Origin: UKL13-2 sp043756275
GTDB lineage: Bacteria; Pseudomonadota; Gammaproteobacteria; Burkholderiales; Usitatibacteraceae
Reading direction: 5' to 3'
Length of the DNA: 64,000 nt
Assembly: GCA_043756275.1 (NCBI GenBank)
Contig: JAYURJ010000227.1
Span: 6,939-70,938, forward strand
In this document: positions 24,152 through 33,170 of the stretch, piece by piece
Layout of the letters: the number at the start of each line of letters is the position of its first letter
Position numbering within the stretch: position 1 is the stretch's first letter
The notes under the pieces: model-generated
What the model saw: the letters and a program-made list of their open reading frames with translations, nothing else
Databases searched by the model: none
Told to the model about the DNA's origin: nothing
Translations under genes and position numbers: made by a program

Positions 24152-26815
24152 TTAAAGGGAATCGAAATAGGCGTTCAACTGCAGCCATTCGCACTGGTAC
24201 GTTTCCGCCCCGGCCGACACTGCTTCCCAATCATTCGCCCGGCCAGCACTTTCGATGCGCTCGCATACGAGAGCGATTCGCTTTGCGCCAACCATGCGGC
24301 TGGCACCCAGCATGCGGTGCGCGACGCGCGTGACTTGCTTCATATCGCGTTCGGCAACGGCACGCCACAACGTTTCGGCATCGCGGTCGTTCGCGCGCCG
24401 AAAGTCTTCAAGTATGCGTCGCTCGCTTGCCGCGTCCCCGCCGGAAAGTTCTGCCAACACAGAGCGATCTATCCGCGGGTTGTTCGTGTCGGAACTGACG
24501 TTGGCCGGCACTGCGGCGGTTTCCTTAGCGGGAGCGATAAAGTTGCGGGCCGAATGATTCGGAATCGGCAGCCACTGATTTAGTTTCAGCAAAATTTGCG
24601 CCAGATCGACCGGCTTGACGAGGCAATCGTTCATGCCCACCGCCCTGCAGACCTCGGCCTCGCCATCGAGTGCATTGGCGGTGCAGGCGATGATCGGTGT
24701 CGGTTTGCGGCCATGCCCGGTGTTGCTTGCCTCGATGCTGCGAATGTTGCGCGCCAGCTCATAACCATCCATCTCTGGCATATCGCAGTCGGTAATGACG
24801 ATACCAAATCGGCCCGATTTCCATTTCTCGAGCGCTTCGGCACCGTTGTCGGCGCTTTCTGCGGCATAGCCCAGTGCATTCACCTGGCTGATCAGCAAAA
24901 ACCGGTTCGTCGGATGATCATCGGTCACCAGTACGAGTGTGCCCTCGGCCTCGGCTTCTTCAACACCTGGCGCGAAGCGGCGCATGCTGGTGGTGTCGCT
25001 TAGCGTGGCGTGCGCCTTTTTTACATCGATCACGGGCAGGTCCGCAGGGTCTGCGATGGGTAGTGTCAGCGTGAGGATCATGGTCGTGCCCCGGCCCAGT
25101 TCGCTCTCCATTTCCACCATGCCACCCATCATGTCGGCCAGACGGCGGCAGATCGTCAAGCCAAGGCCGGTACCACCAGCCCGATTTGCGTCGATGCCGT
25201 CGGCCTGACTGAATGGCTGGAACAACTGCCGCTGATTCTCAGTGGAGATGCCGATGCCGGTGTCTTTCACCGTAAATCGCACGTGATCTTCGGCGTTGTT
25301 TCGCCCGATCAATTCCGCCCTGATCTCGATTGAACCTTCATTCGTGAATTTGAGAGCATTGCTGACAAAATTGTTGAGGATCTGCCGCAGCCGCAAAGGG
25401 TCGACCATGACGGCGGCACTTATTTTCGGATCGATACTTCGCTTTAGCGCTACACCCTTGCTGCTGGCGTTGCCGGAATAGATGCTGCGCACCCGCTCGA
25501 TGATTTCCCTGATCGACACCACCGCTGGGCGAATTTCCAGCTTTTCGGCCTCGATCATCGAGAAATCGAGGATATCGTCGATGATTCTAAGCAGCGACTC
25601 CGTTGATTCACGCACGATGCCAAGGGTGTTGCGCTGTGCGAGGTCGAGCCTGGTCAGGCTGAGAAGCTCGAGCATGCCGAGTGCGCCGTTCATTGGCGTG
25701 CGAATCTCATGGCTCATGGTGGCGAGAAATTTGCTCTTGGCGCGATTGGCCGACTGCGCCACTTCCTTTGCTTCCTGTAGTGCATCTTCCAGACGTCGCT
25801 GTTCGGTGATGTCGGCGATGTAGCCGGTCTGGACAATGTCGCCGTGGGATTGCTCCTGCAGCGATGCCTCGTGATGAAGACACCTTAATGTTCCGTCGGA
25901 CTGTTTGACGCGATAGCTGTTTCGAAAAGACGAACGTGTCTCGAGTGCACCGGCAAGGGCTGCGTTGAATTCGGGTCGGTCACGCTCATCGATATCATCG
26001 ACCATTGCGGCCCAATTGGGCAGTTCGCCGACCTTGCGAACAACGCACATACCGCAGACATTTTTCCAGCCGGCACTCATGAACATGACGTGCGGCTTTC
26101 CTTTGGTGTCATAGCGAAGCTGATACATCGCGCCAGGCAGATTGTCGGCCATGACGTGTAAGGTGTTTTCAATTTGCCGCCGCGAGCGCGCCTGGAATAC
26201 AAAGGCGAGATAGCCTGGGAGCAGCACAAGGAGCCCGAAGATAACCCCGGCAATGAGAACGCGTATTTCGGTTTCGTGCCGATTGTCGGCTGCGGTGCGA
26301 TGCATTTTCAGAAGTCTGCGCTCTTCGCGTTTTAGTTCGTTTGTGAGTTCGCGAATCTTCGCGGTTGCCTCCACGCCGGCCTCTGTGGTCGCGCGGCGTT
26401 GACTGACGCCCGCGCCATCAGTGGCGCGCAATCGCTCGCTCTCACGCATCATCAATGCGCGCGTGGCAATCAGTTTTTCCAGCTGCGCGATTCGACCCTG
26501 CTGCTCCGGCTGATTCGCAGTCAGCTTCCGCGCATTGGCAATGCTTTCAGTCCGCTCCTGCAAGGCGATGTCCCGCTCAGTGAGAAATGCGCTCTTCCCC
26601 GAAAGCAGAAAACCACGATGCGCAGACTCGGCGCGACCCGTCAGCTCAATAATCTCGGACAGTTCCTGCCGTATCTCCTGGGCGTGATTGGCACGCCGGG
26701 CGGTTTCCGCTTCATCATTGGCGGCGACATAAAGCGTGAAGCCCATGACGACCATAACGATAGTGGCAAGCCAGAAGCTGATATGGGCAAGCAACTTTAC
26801 CGCTGGTGCTGCCAT
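24152..26815 (-). CDS. Hybrid sensor histidine kinase: CHASE3-like, PAS, HisKA, HATPase, REC, Hpt
   Basis: The product has 887 residues. Membrane segments lie at about 11-31 and 185-207 and flank a periplasmic helical CHASE3-like region. A PAS domain (about 215-335) follows. HisKA has phospho-His369 in TMSHEIRTPMNG, and the HATPase has NNFVSNALKF (N box), DTGIGIS (G1) and GGTGLGLTI (G2). The receiver is at about 625-745 with acceptor Asp676 in ITDCDMPEMDG. The C-terminal Hpt has His833 in VAHRMLGAS. Phosphate would pass His-Asp-His and then to the receiver of the adjacent EAL protein. GGAG precedes the ATG at 26815; an upstream ATG at 26902 is less likely. The signal sensed is unknown. Confidence 0.9.
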   Translation of the reverse strand: MAAPAVKLLAHISFWLATIVMVVMGFTLYVAANDEAETARRANHAQEIRQELSEIIELTGRAESAHRGFLLSGKSAFLTERDIALQERTESIANARKLTANQPEQQGRIAQLEKLIATRALMMRESERLRATDGAGVSQRRATTEAGVEATAKIRELTNELKREERRLLKMHRTAADNRHETEIRVLIAGVIFGLLVLLPGYLAFVFQARSRRQIENTLHVMADNLPGAMYQLRYDTKGKPHVMFMSAGWKNVCGMCVVRKVGELPNWAAMVDDIDERDRPEFNAALAGALETRSSFRNSYRVKQSDGTLRCLHHEASLQEQSHGDIVQTGYIADITEQRRLEDALQEAKEVAQSANRAKSKFLATMSHEIRTPMNGALGMLELLSLTRLDLAQRNTLGIVRESTESLLRIIDDILDFSMIEAEKLEIRPAVVSIREIIERVRSIYSGNASSKGVALKRSIDPKISAAVMVDPLRLRQILNNFVSNALKFTNEGSIEIRAELIGRNNAEDHVRFTVKDTGIGISTENQRQLFQPFSQADGIDANRAGGTGLGLTICRRLADMMGGMVEMESELGRGTTMILTLTLPIADPADLPVIDVKKAHATLSDTTSMRRFAPGVEEAEAEGTLVLVTDDHPTNRFLLISQVNALGYAAESADNGAEALEKWKSGRFGIVITDCDMPEMDGYELARNIRSIEASNTGHGRKPTPIIACTANALDGEAEVCRAVGMNDCLVKPVDLAQILLKLNQWLPIPNHSARNFIAPAKETAAVPANVSSDTNNPRIDRSVLAELSGGDAASERRILEDFRRANDRDAETLWRAVAERDMKQVTRVAHRMLGASRMVGAKRIALVCERIESAGRANDWEAVSAGAETYQCEWLQLNAYFDSL

Positions 26816-27124
26816 AAAAACTCCAAGAGAAACTGTTGATCCACGGAGGAAGGGGGCACCAACCAGCCATATAGGTTTTCTGCACCCCGCGCCTAAATTC
26901 AATCTGACAAATGTCGCAGCCGCTTGCGCAACGAAAGCGAGTTGGCAATGGAGTGTCGGTACATTGCTTGACGAACGTTAGTGCCTCCCACGAGCGCTGT
27001 ATGTGCGTCCCCGAACATAGCCAGTGGGTATCGGGCAGGTACGCAGCAACAGTAAACCTGCGCCGTTGTATGGGATCAGGTCTGTTTGCCGTACCCGCAT
27101 AATTTTGGGAACTTCTATTTACCT

Positions 27125-27248
27125 CCGTTCGTGCTGACCCTCCGGCATACTCAGGACAGGGCACGCTGCGCGTATCGATGCATACTCAGGCTAAGTGTTT
27201 GATTCGTTTTAGCGCCGCAAGGCCCTTCGATACCTCAGGGCGAACGGG
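27125..27248. repeat. Palindromic CCGTTCG/CGAACGG repeat, unit 1
   Basis: Left arm CCGTTCGTGCTGACCC, right arm GGCCCTTCGATACCTCAGGG followed by CGAACGG. The arms resemble the common proteobacterial intergenic palindrome with CCGTTCGTGCTGAGC and GCTCAGGGCGAACGG ends. Here they are about 80 bp apart and degenerate. Confidence 0.5.
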
Positions 27249-27280
27249 AATGAGGTTTCGGGAAGTACCCTTTTATGTGG

Positions 27281-27343
27281 AACGCCATTTGGCGGGCAGC
27301 TTCAGCGGGAAATGTGCTGCAAGGCACGCCGGTGCTAGGCTTT
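27281..27343. repeat. Intergenic repeat copy, flanked by two other palindromes
   Basis: AACGCCATTTGGCGGGCAGC at the left and CACGCCGGTGCTAGGC at the right, with the core GGGAAATGTGCTGCAAGG. It matches the 22768 copy closely at both ends. Confidence 0.68.
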
Positions 27344-27363
27344 GGCGGAAAAAAGTTAGTTAC

Positions 27364-27450
27364 CGCCGTTCGTGCTAAGCCCGACGAAGCACATGCGGTT
27401 TAGCGTGTTGAGACAGCGTGGCCCACTCAACCGTTCGCGACGCTCTGGGC
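27364..27450. repeat. Palindromic CCGTTCG/CGAACGG repeat, unit 2
   Basis: Left arm CCGCCGTTCGTGCTAAGCCC followed by GACGAAGCAC; right arm CGCTCTGGGCGAACGGGC. An internal CCGTTCGCGACGCTC near 27431 suggests a partial second insertion or duplication. Same type as unit 1. Confidence 0.5.
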
Positions 27451-27519
27451 GAACGGGCTGGAGGCTACCAGTTGTGTCATTGATGCGGAACCTGCGATGT
27501 GGATGCCGGTCCCTGCAAT

Positions 27520-29133
27520 TCAACTAATCGTCACCCGATCAAAATCCAGCCCGCGTTCAACAAATTCGGCCACTTTTACTTCCTTCGGGCTGCCGTGTCC
27601 CTGATGAAAAATATCGATGCCGCGCCCTAAGTGGGAAAGATTGGATGGCACCAGGAGTGATTCTGGAATCTTCAGCGCTTCCATCGGTGGCAGGCGAAAT
27701 CCCTGCACATAATTTGGCATACGACTACGCGTGTCGGATGAGCGCACCGTGGTGGCTTCGGGCTTGCCGGGCAGCATCGAGATCGTTGCAAAAATACTGC
27801 CGTTGAGTTCTTCCACCAATTCGCGCACCACGCCAAGAAAAAAATTCTCCTGCGTACCAATCTTGATGCCAACCAGTTTGCCGATGGCAACACCGTGCGC
27901 GGAATTTGCAGGGCGCAGCAGGCGCACGTGACCGCGACTTTCATCGACGATTCCCCAAGTCTCAGTGCCGTAGTTAAAATCCGCGTAGCGCGCGCGAATG
28001 GTTGATTCCGAAACTTTGCCGAACATCTCGATGTCTGCCATTTCCTGACGTGTTAATTCACTCTTCACGCCGGGCTGCTGGAACGGATTGCCCGACATAA
28101 AGAAATGGGTTTCGGTAATGCCGAACGTAAGGATGGCGTCTTTTTCGCTCGGCACCGTTGCAGGTGGACGCGCACTGATGCCCTCGCACCAGATGCGATG
28201 CAGCCGTGTCAGTTGAATTTGCGCATCAGCCACACTCCACTCGGCGGGAAGATCGAGTGCGGTCGGGTCTTCCCCTTCGGTGAGTTTCTTCATTCGCCGC
28301 CGCAAAGATTTCGACAACTCTTCCACGGTCAGAATGCGTACGTGGTCTGCGTCAACCGTGGGAAGATGAAAACCCGCACCTGCGTTTGAGAGCAAATCGA
28401 CTGCACACACGAGTCCCTGCGGATTCGCGGCCCCTGCGCGTGCGACAGTGACCTTGTGGCCAAACCGTTTCAGGACAGCATCAACAAAATCAATCTGTCG
28501 CGGTGAGAGTTCATGGATATTTGCCGCTTGCCCGAGCAGCACCGCCGTATAGGCTTGTTCAACAGTCGAGTTGCCGTCGATGGCGCCGATGGAATCCTTG
28601 ACACGCTTGCCGCCTAGGTGTCGGGTCTCGGCCTCGATCCATTGCATGTGCAACCGCATCCACAAGGCCGGATCAAAGCGGCGATAGATGAATCCGGCAA
28701 TCAGCATTTGCAGGCCGATGTATCTGATGATGCGCTGGATGATCAGCGCACCGTGGGCAAACAGGGGCGCGTCCTCGAGCGTGGCATCGGCCCAGCAACG
28801 CCGGTAGCCTGCCTCCATTTCTGTAATCAGGTTGCTCGACACTTGCCAGGCGGCGATGTCGCCGTGCAACAGCGGAATGGTTTTGCCGGCGTAACGTGTC
28901 CGCTGCTCGGTAAGGAGGTAGGCCACCTTGTCGCGCAGCAGCTCCATGCAGGTTAATCGCTCCAGCGCGACGACGTTGGCATCCCGATTCAGATTGCGCA
29001 GCGCGTCAACAATTTTTTGTTGCGCCTGCGCGACGTTCGTCAGCGGGATCGACTTCAGCCAATCTTTGCAGGAACGCGCGTCCGAGAAAAACAACGAACC
29101 AGGGGTGCTATTTGGCGACACTTGCAAACCCAT
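27520..29133 (-). CDS. Conserved protein with a C-terminal PilZ-like barrel segment; possible c-di-GMP effector
   Basis: This 537-residue cytosolic protein has no signal peptide or membrane segment. The N-terminal two thirds are helical (e.g. WLKSIPLTNVAQAQQKIVDA). The last third has ETWGIVDESRGHVRLLRP and then VAIGKLVGIKIG and FFLGVVRELVEE. This recalls the W..V(N/D)ES.GG / VGDLV / W..G.VR pattern of a betaproteobacterial family sometimes annotated as c-di-GMP-binding. The canonical PilZ RXXXR and D/NXSXXG motifs are not clearly present, so ligand binding is uncertain. The start has AAGGAG upstream of the ATG at 29133. Its position near the hybrid kinase and EAL regulator supports a c-di-GMP link, but the 700-bp gap means it is probably a separate transcript. 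Function unknown. Confidence 0.6.
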   Translation of the reverse strand: MGLQVSPNSTPGSLFFSDARSCKDWLKSIPLTNVAQAQQKIVDALRNLNRDANVVALERLTCMELLRDKVAYLLTEQRTRYAGKTIPLLHGDIAAWQVSSNLITEMEAGYRRCWADATLEDAPLFAHGALIIQRIIRYIGLQMLIAGFIYRRFDPALWMRLHMQWIEAETRHLGGKRVKDSIGAIDGNSTVEQAYTAVLLGQAANIHELSPRQIDFVDAVLKRFGHKVTVARAGAANPQGLVCAVDLLSNAGAGFHLPTVDADHVRILTVEELSKSLRRRMKKLTEGEDPTALDLPAEWSVADAQIQLTRLHRIWCEGISARPPATVPSEKDAILTFGITETHFFMSGNPFQQPGVKSELTRQEMADIEMFGKVSESTIRARYADFNYGTETWGIVDESRGHVRLLRPANSAHGVAIGKLVGIKIGTQENFFLGVVRELVEELNGSIFATISMLPGKPEATTVRSSDTRSRMPNYVQGFRLPPMEALKIPESLLVPSNLSHLGRGIDIFHQGHGSPKEVKVAEFVERGLDFDRVTIS

Positions 29134-29226
29134 TCAAATCTCCTTGCGACCTCATCCCGATTCGCGTTTGTGCCTGTTACAGCACTGAAAGCAGTCATTT
29201 CGCCAAGCCAATTGGCAGAGCGAGCA

Positions 29227-29685
29227 TCAGTTTGTTGCGAATGCGCGACTTACCGCCGACACCCATTGTTGACTGGTGTGGACGGAGGATATTTTTCCCT
29301 TATCGACAAGTGTAGCAAGGCTTGGCGCTGCTGGCGTAGATATCGCCCAAACCGGTTTCGGGAAGGCCGGGTCGTCGCGGTATCGCGGAATGACGTGCCA
29401 GTGCAGATGCGGTGTCAGATTACCGAGGCTGGCGATGTTCATTTTCTCTGGCTGCAATGCCTGTCGCAACGCGGTTTCCAGCGTGAATACGGCGTCCATA
29501 AAAATTTTCCGGTCCGCCTCAATAAGATCGGTGAGCTCCTTTACGTGCTCGTTCCAGATGACGCGGCAGAAGCCCGGATAGGCCGCACCATCGGTGCCGG
29601 GCACCCGCACAACCCGCCATTTATCACGACGAACAATCAGTTCGCCGCCGTCGCCATCGCATAGCTCGCACCCTTGTGGTTGCAT
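29227..29685 (-). CDS. HIT family protein (histidine-triad nucleotide hydrolase/transferase)
   Basis: This 152-residue protein has the histidine triad HLHWHVIPR (H-X-H-X-H) and NLTPHLHWH just before it. CELCDGDGGE near the N-terminus supplies a Cys pair (Cys6, Cys9) that may bind zinc, as in several HIT proteins. Such proteins hydrolyse nucleotide-phosphoramidates or dinucleoside polyphosphates in the cytosol. The start codon is 1 bp from the stop of the upstream BNR lipoprotein gene on the same strand, so they are probably co-transcribed, though no functional link is obvious. The C-terminal part beyond the triad is typical of a betaproteobacterial HIT subgroup. Confidence 0.88.
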   Translation of the reverse strand: MQPQGCELCDGDGGELIVRRDKWRVVRVPGTDGAAYPGFCRVIWNEHVKELTDLIEADRKIFMDAVFTLETALRQALQPEKMNIASLGNLTPHLHWHVIPRYRDDPAFPKPVWAISTPAAPSLATLVDKGKISSVHTSQQWVSAVSRAFATN

Positions 29686-29686
29686 G

Positions 29687-32600
29687 CTAGTACGGCTGCC
29701 GCACTATGGGTTTGGTTTGGGTGATGCCTGCGAACGGCCCGGCATTAAAGGTGTAGGTCATGGTCGCGTTATTGGCATCGCTAAAATTGAGTGTGAGTGT
29801 TCCAGTCTTGCCGTCTGGAGGAACCACCTTCAGTTGACTCGGGTCGTAGGCAACACCAAGCCAAGCCGAGCTGGTAGTGCTAAAGAAATTTCCGGTATAG
29901 GTATTGCCACTCCAGATGCCGTCGGTCATCACATACCAGGTTGCCTTACCGTCAGGGCCGTAGGTGTACCACGCGCCAAACAGGATGCCCGCCTGCTGGG
30001 TAATGCTGATTCCCCAGCCATTCTGCGCGGTGCCGCCCCACCACATGTCGCCAACGGTAATGGGTGAAGTGCCGCGACCAAACACCTGCCGCTGGATCGA
30101 TTTTTGGCCGGATACGCCGTTGATTACGTATTGCAGCAACGCCGTCGAGTTGCTGGTGAAGTTGATGCTGATATTGCCGACCGCCGCACCGACCTGAAAC
30201 TGCGCGGCGTTGTAATTGTTCAATGGCGCCGATGCGGGCTGGTAGATCGGCCCTGAGTAGGTGGTGAAGTCGCTGTTCCACATGCCGCCAGGCAGCACGT
30301 ACCAAATCGGTTTGCCGGCGTTGTCGTAAACGTAGATGGCGTTCAACTGGATCTGGCCGTGCTGCTGAATCGACATGCCCCAGCCGTTTTCGGCAGTGCC
30401 CGCCCACCACATATCTGAATAATTGGCCGGACCCGCACCGGCAACGGTGGTACGAAACATGCCGCGGCCATAGGTCACCGCGACCAGCGTGGTCTGGTCG
30501 TACCAGAACAGCTCACGCACCCGCACGCTGGCGGGCCCATCGTTACTGGTGCTCCAGGTCTGCCCGCCGTTTTCACTGGTGTATACGCCATTCGCAGCGG
30601 CGACGTAGAGCCAGTTTGTCTGGGTGGGGTGACGCTTGATATCGTGCAGCGAAACATTCGGTAAATTGCCGTGAATATTCTGCCAGGTCGCGCCACCATC
30701 ATTGGTTTGCCAGAGTCGCCCCGAGGTGAAGCCCGTGTAGGTGACCCAGGCCCGATTGGGGTTGTCAGGGTCAATCGTGAGCCGCGACACGGTGCCACTG
30801 GGCAGGATGCCGCTGCCAACCTGTACCCAGGTTGGAGTCGCCGACAGGCCATCGGTGGTTTTCCATATCTGACCCGGCGAGTTGTGGCCCACCCAGATGA
30901 CGTTTGAATCGCGTTCGTACACTGCGATGGCGTTGATGTAGTAGGTGCTGATGCCATTGATGGTGATGGGCGCCTTGATTGCGTTCCAGGCCGGCACTGG
31001 CGCGCGCACGTTGGTGGACAGCCAGAGGGAATTCGCGCCGACCAGCATGCGGTCGCGGTTGTTTGGGTCCACGATAAATGGCGCAATAAAATTGGCCCTG
31101 GCAGTTTCTGCGTTGGTTGCACCGCAATATGCGATATTGCTGTCCTTCAACGCCTCCGTAATGCCGTTGCAAATAAATTGACGGCTCGCCTGCCCCACCT
31201 TGCGGTGCACTGACGCGTAAACGTATTCGCCGTAAATGGTGGTGTCGTCGATCGGGTCAACGGCGGCAAACCCGCCATCACCGCCGGCAGTGCGCTCCCA
31301 ATTAGTGCCGACCGAATACGCCAACGACCCGTTGTCCTGCGTGCCACCGATAATCTTGCCCCCGGCTGAGCGTTTACCCGCGCCGCCATAGAACTGGGTC
31401 ACACCCAGATTGTTATTGAGGTTCTGCCAACTGGAGTTGCTATTAGCGCTTGCCGCGAACACATTCGTTGAACGGTAGAGGCCGCCGTCGTTGCCAAAAT
31501 ACACCACCGGGTTGGACGCGCTGTAGTTTGGCGCGTGCACAATAATGTGGTGATCGGCATGCGGTTGCGCCCCCCCCGGAAAAGCTTGGGACCAGGTGCT
31601 GATACGCTCAAAGGTAATGCCGCCATCGACGGATTGGTGGAGGTCCAATCCGCCGACGATCAAGTGTCTGTCATCTATCGGCGAGACCCACAGGGCATTG
31701 TCGTAATCGCCTTGCTCGCTTAAATGTTTGGGTTCGGCAAGCAGTGTCCAATTCGCGCCACCATCGACCGACTTCCAAACCTGCCCGCGCACGTTGGTGG
31801 CACTGGATTCGGCATTGTTATCTACCGATGCATAGACCGTTCCGGGCGCGCTCCTTGCGTAATCGAGTTCGATCCGTGCAGATCTCGGCGATCCGCGACC
31901 GACGGGTGTCGATACAAGCTGCGCGCTTTGTGTCCAGTTGACGCCAGCATTGTTGGAATAATAAACATAGCCATCATCGGATCCAACGATGGCATTGTCT
32001 GGATTATTGGGATCGAATTTGACATCGAGCCCCTGAAACTCAGCGACCTTGGACCAGGAAATACCGCCGTTCGTTGAGCGATAGACCTTGCCATTGGCGG
32101 TCGTGCCACCGCTTCCCGTGCCCGTGGTCGTTCCCGCAAGTACGATTTGCGGGTTGGCTGGGCTGACGGCGATTCGATTGACAAACCACCAATCCAGACC
32201 AGATGGATTGATGCTGGTATCGGTCGATGTGGAGTTCAGATGTGTCCACGTGATGCCGTTATCGATACTTTTGAATACACCAACGCCTTGATAGGCGGTG
32301 AATCCCTCGCCGGTTCCGGCGTAAATCGTATTCGGGTTGACAGGGTCAACAGCCATCGTACCGATGACGATGTTGCCCAGAAAATCTGCCACTGCTGAAA
32401 ATGATTGACCACCATTGGTCGAGAGCCAGATGCCGCCGGTGGAAGCGCCCACCATTATCCGGTTGGGGTCTCGGGGGTCAATCAGTACCGCGCGAAGTCG
32501 GCCACCAATATTGCCCGGGCCGAGAAAAGACCACCCACCCGCCGAAATTCCTGCCGCCAGATTTCGCGCCTGTTCGCCTACACCACTTCCGATTCGGGTG

Positions 32601-33046
32601 GCTACCAACGCTTTTCTCGCCGACTCAGCGCGCAGGATGTCAGTGGAGGTCGGCATCCGCCCGAATTCGTCCATATCCCAAGTTCGCACCCACTCTCTGG
32701 CCGGGGACCGGAACGTCGCGCGATCCGGATTGCGAAACGTTTTGCGATACGCCGCCATGATTTTATTGCGCGCTTCATGGGGAAGCGCGCAGGCACCCTC
32801 GTTATCTACTTTTGCCTGCACGCGCAATTGGCGAAGTGCCAATTCGGCGATGTCGAGTCTGGCGGCGGCATCGCGATCAGAGAGTGCGTTGAGTCCTGCG
32901 CACCGCCCCGCATTTGTGGGCGTGGATTCAGCACTGATAGCACTAAGCTGGTTAGGCGGGGCCGCCACTCCAGCACAGCCAGCAATCACGATAACGACGA
33001 GCAAGCTGGAAACACCAGTGGCGATGCGCTTATGTAAGCAATTCAT
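29687..33046 (-). CDS. Large lipoprotein with BNR/sialidase-type propeller and a duplicated C-terminal domain
   Basis: The product has 1119 residues. A lipoprotein signal ends IAGC with Cys24. After a helical region (about 40-165) come repeated Asp-box motifs of beta-propellers, for example STNGGQSF, SIDNGITWTH, STNGGISWSK, SNNAGVNWTQ, SVDGGANWTL, TNDGGATWQN and SENGGQTWST. The fold is that of BNR/VPS10/sialidase-like proteins, but I see no sialidase FRIP motif or catalytic Arg triad, so glycosidase activity is doubtful. The last 230 residues contain two tandem copies of a domain beginning DMWWAGTAENGWGMSI and DMWWGGTAQNGWGISI. It is surface or periplasm exposed, and a binding or adhesive role is a guess. 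It is 1 bp upstream of the HIT gene. Confidence 0.75.
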   Translation of the reverse strand: MNCLHKRIATGVSSLLVVIVIAGCAGVAAPPNQLSAISAESTPTNAGRCAGLNALSDRDAAARLDIAELALRQLRVQAKVDNEGACALPHEARNKIMAAYRKTFRNPDRATFRSPAREWVRTWDMDEFGRMPTSTDILRAESARKALVATRIGSGVGEQARNLAAGISAGGWSFLGPGNIGGRLRAVLIDPRDPNRIMVGASTGGIWLSTNGGQSFSAVADFLGNIVIGTMAVDPVNPNTIYAGTGEGFTAYQGVGVFKSIDNGITWTHLNSTSTDTSINPSGLDWWFVNRIAVSPANPQIVLAGTTTGTGSGGTTANGKVYRSTNGGISWSKVAEFQGLDVKFDPNNPDNAIVGSDDGYVYYSNNAGVNWTQSAQLVSTPVGRGSPRSARIELDYARSAPGTVYASVDNNAESSATNVRGQVWKSVDGGANWTLLAEPKHLSEQGDYDNALWVSPIDDRHLIVGGLDLHQSVDGGITFERISTWSQAFPGGAQPHADHHIIVHAPNYSASNPVVYFGNDGGLYRSTNVFAASANSNSSWQNLNNNLGVTQFYGGAGKRSAGGKIIGGTQDNGSLAYSVGTNWERTAGGDGGFAAVDPIDDTTIYGEYVYASVHRKVGQASRQFICNGITEALKDSNIAYCGATNAETARANFIAPFIVDPNNRDRMLVGANSLWLSTNVRAPVPAWNAIKAPITINGISTYYINAIAVYERDSNVIWVGHNSPGQIWKTTDGLSATPTWVQVGSGILPSGTVSRLTIDPDNPNRAWVTYTGFTSGRLWQTNDGGATWQNIHGNLPNVSLHDIKRHPTQTNWLYVAAANGVYTSENGGQTWSTSNDGPASVRVRELFWYDQTTLVAVTYGRGMFRTTVAGAGPANYSDMWWAGTAENGWGMSIQQHGQIQLNAIYVYDNAGKPIWYVLPGGMWNSDFTTYSGPIYQPASAPLNNYNAAQFQVGAAVGNISINFTSNSTALLQYVINGVSGQKSIQRQVFGRGTSPITVGDMWWGGTAQNGWGISITQQAGILFGAWYTYGPDGKATWYVMTDGIWSGNTYTGNFFSTTSSAWLGVAYDPSQLKVVPPDGKTGTLTLNFSDANNATMTYTFNAGPFAGITQTKPIVRQPY

Positions 33047-33170
33047 AAGATTCTCTTTGCAATCGATACAAAATTTTACTCTCTACCAACGGAACCGGTG
33101 CGGCGTGCGCGATGGATTTTGTGCACGACATGAGTAGATACGAACGAACGCCGCAGCTGGATGAAATGAA

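Larger units (their letters stand above)
26816..27519. other. 704-bp gene-free stretch with a mosaic of repeats
   Basis: No convincing coding sequence on either strand. The first 300 bases hold the kinase promoter region and no recognisable element. From about 27120 to 27455 there are two loose palindromic units with CCGTTCGTGCT and GGGCGAACGG arms, which flank one copy of the window-wide 65-bp repeat. The phrase CATACTCAGG occurs twice (27145 and 27181). Confidence 0.6.
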
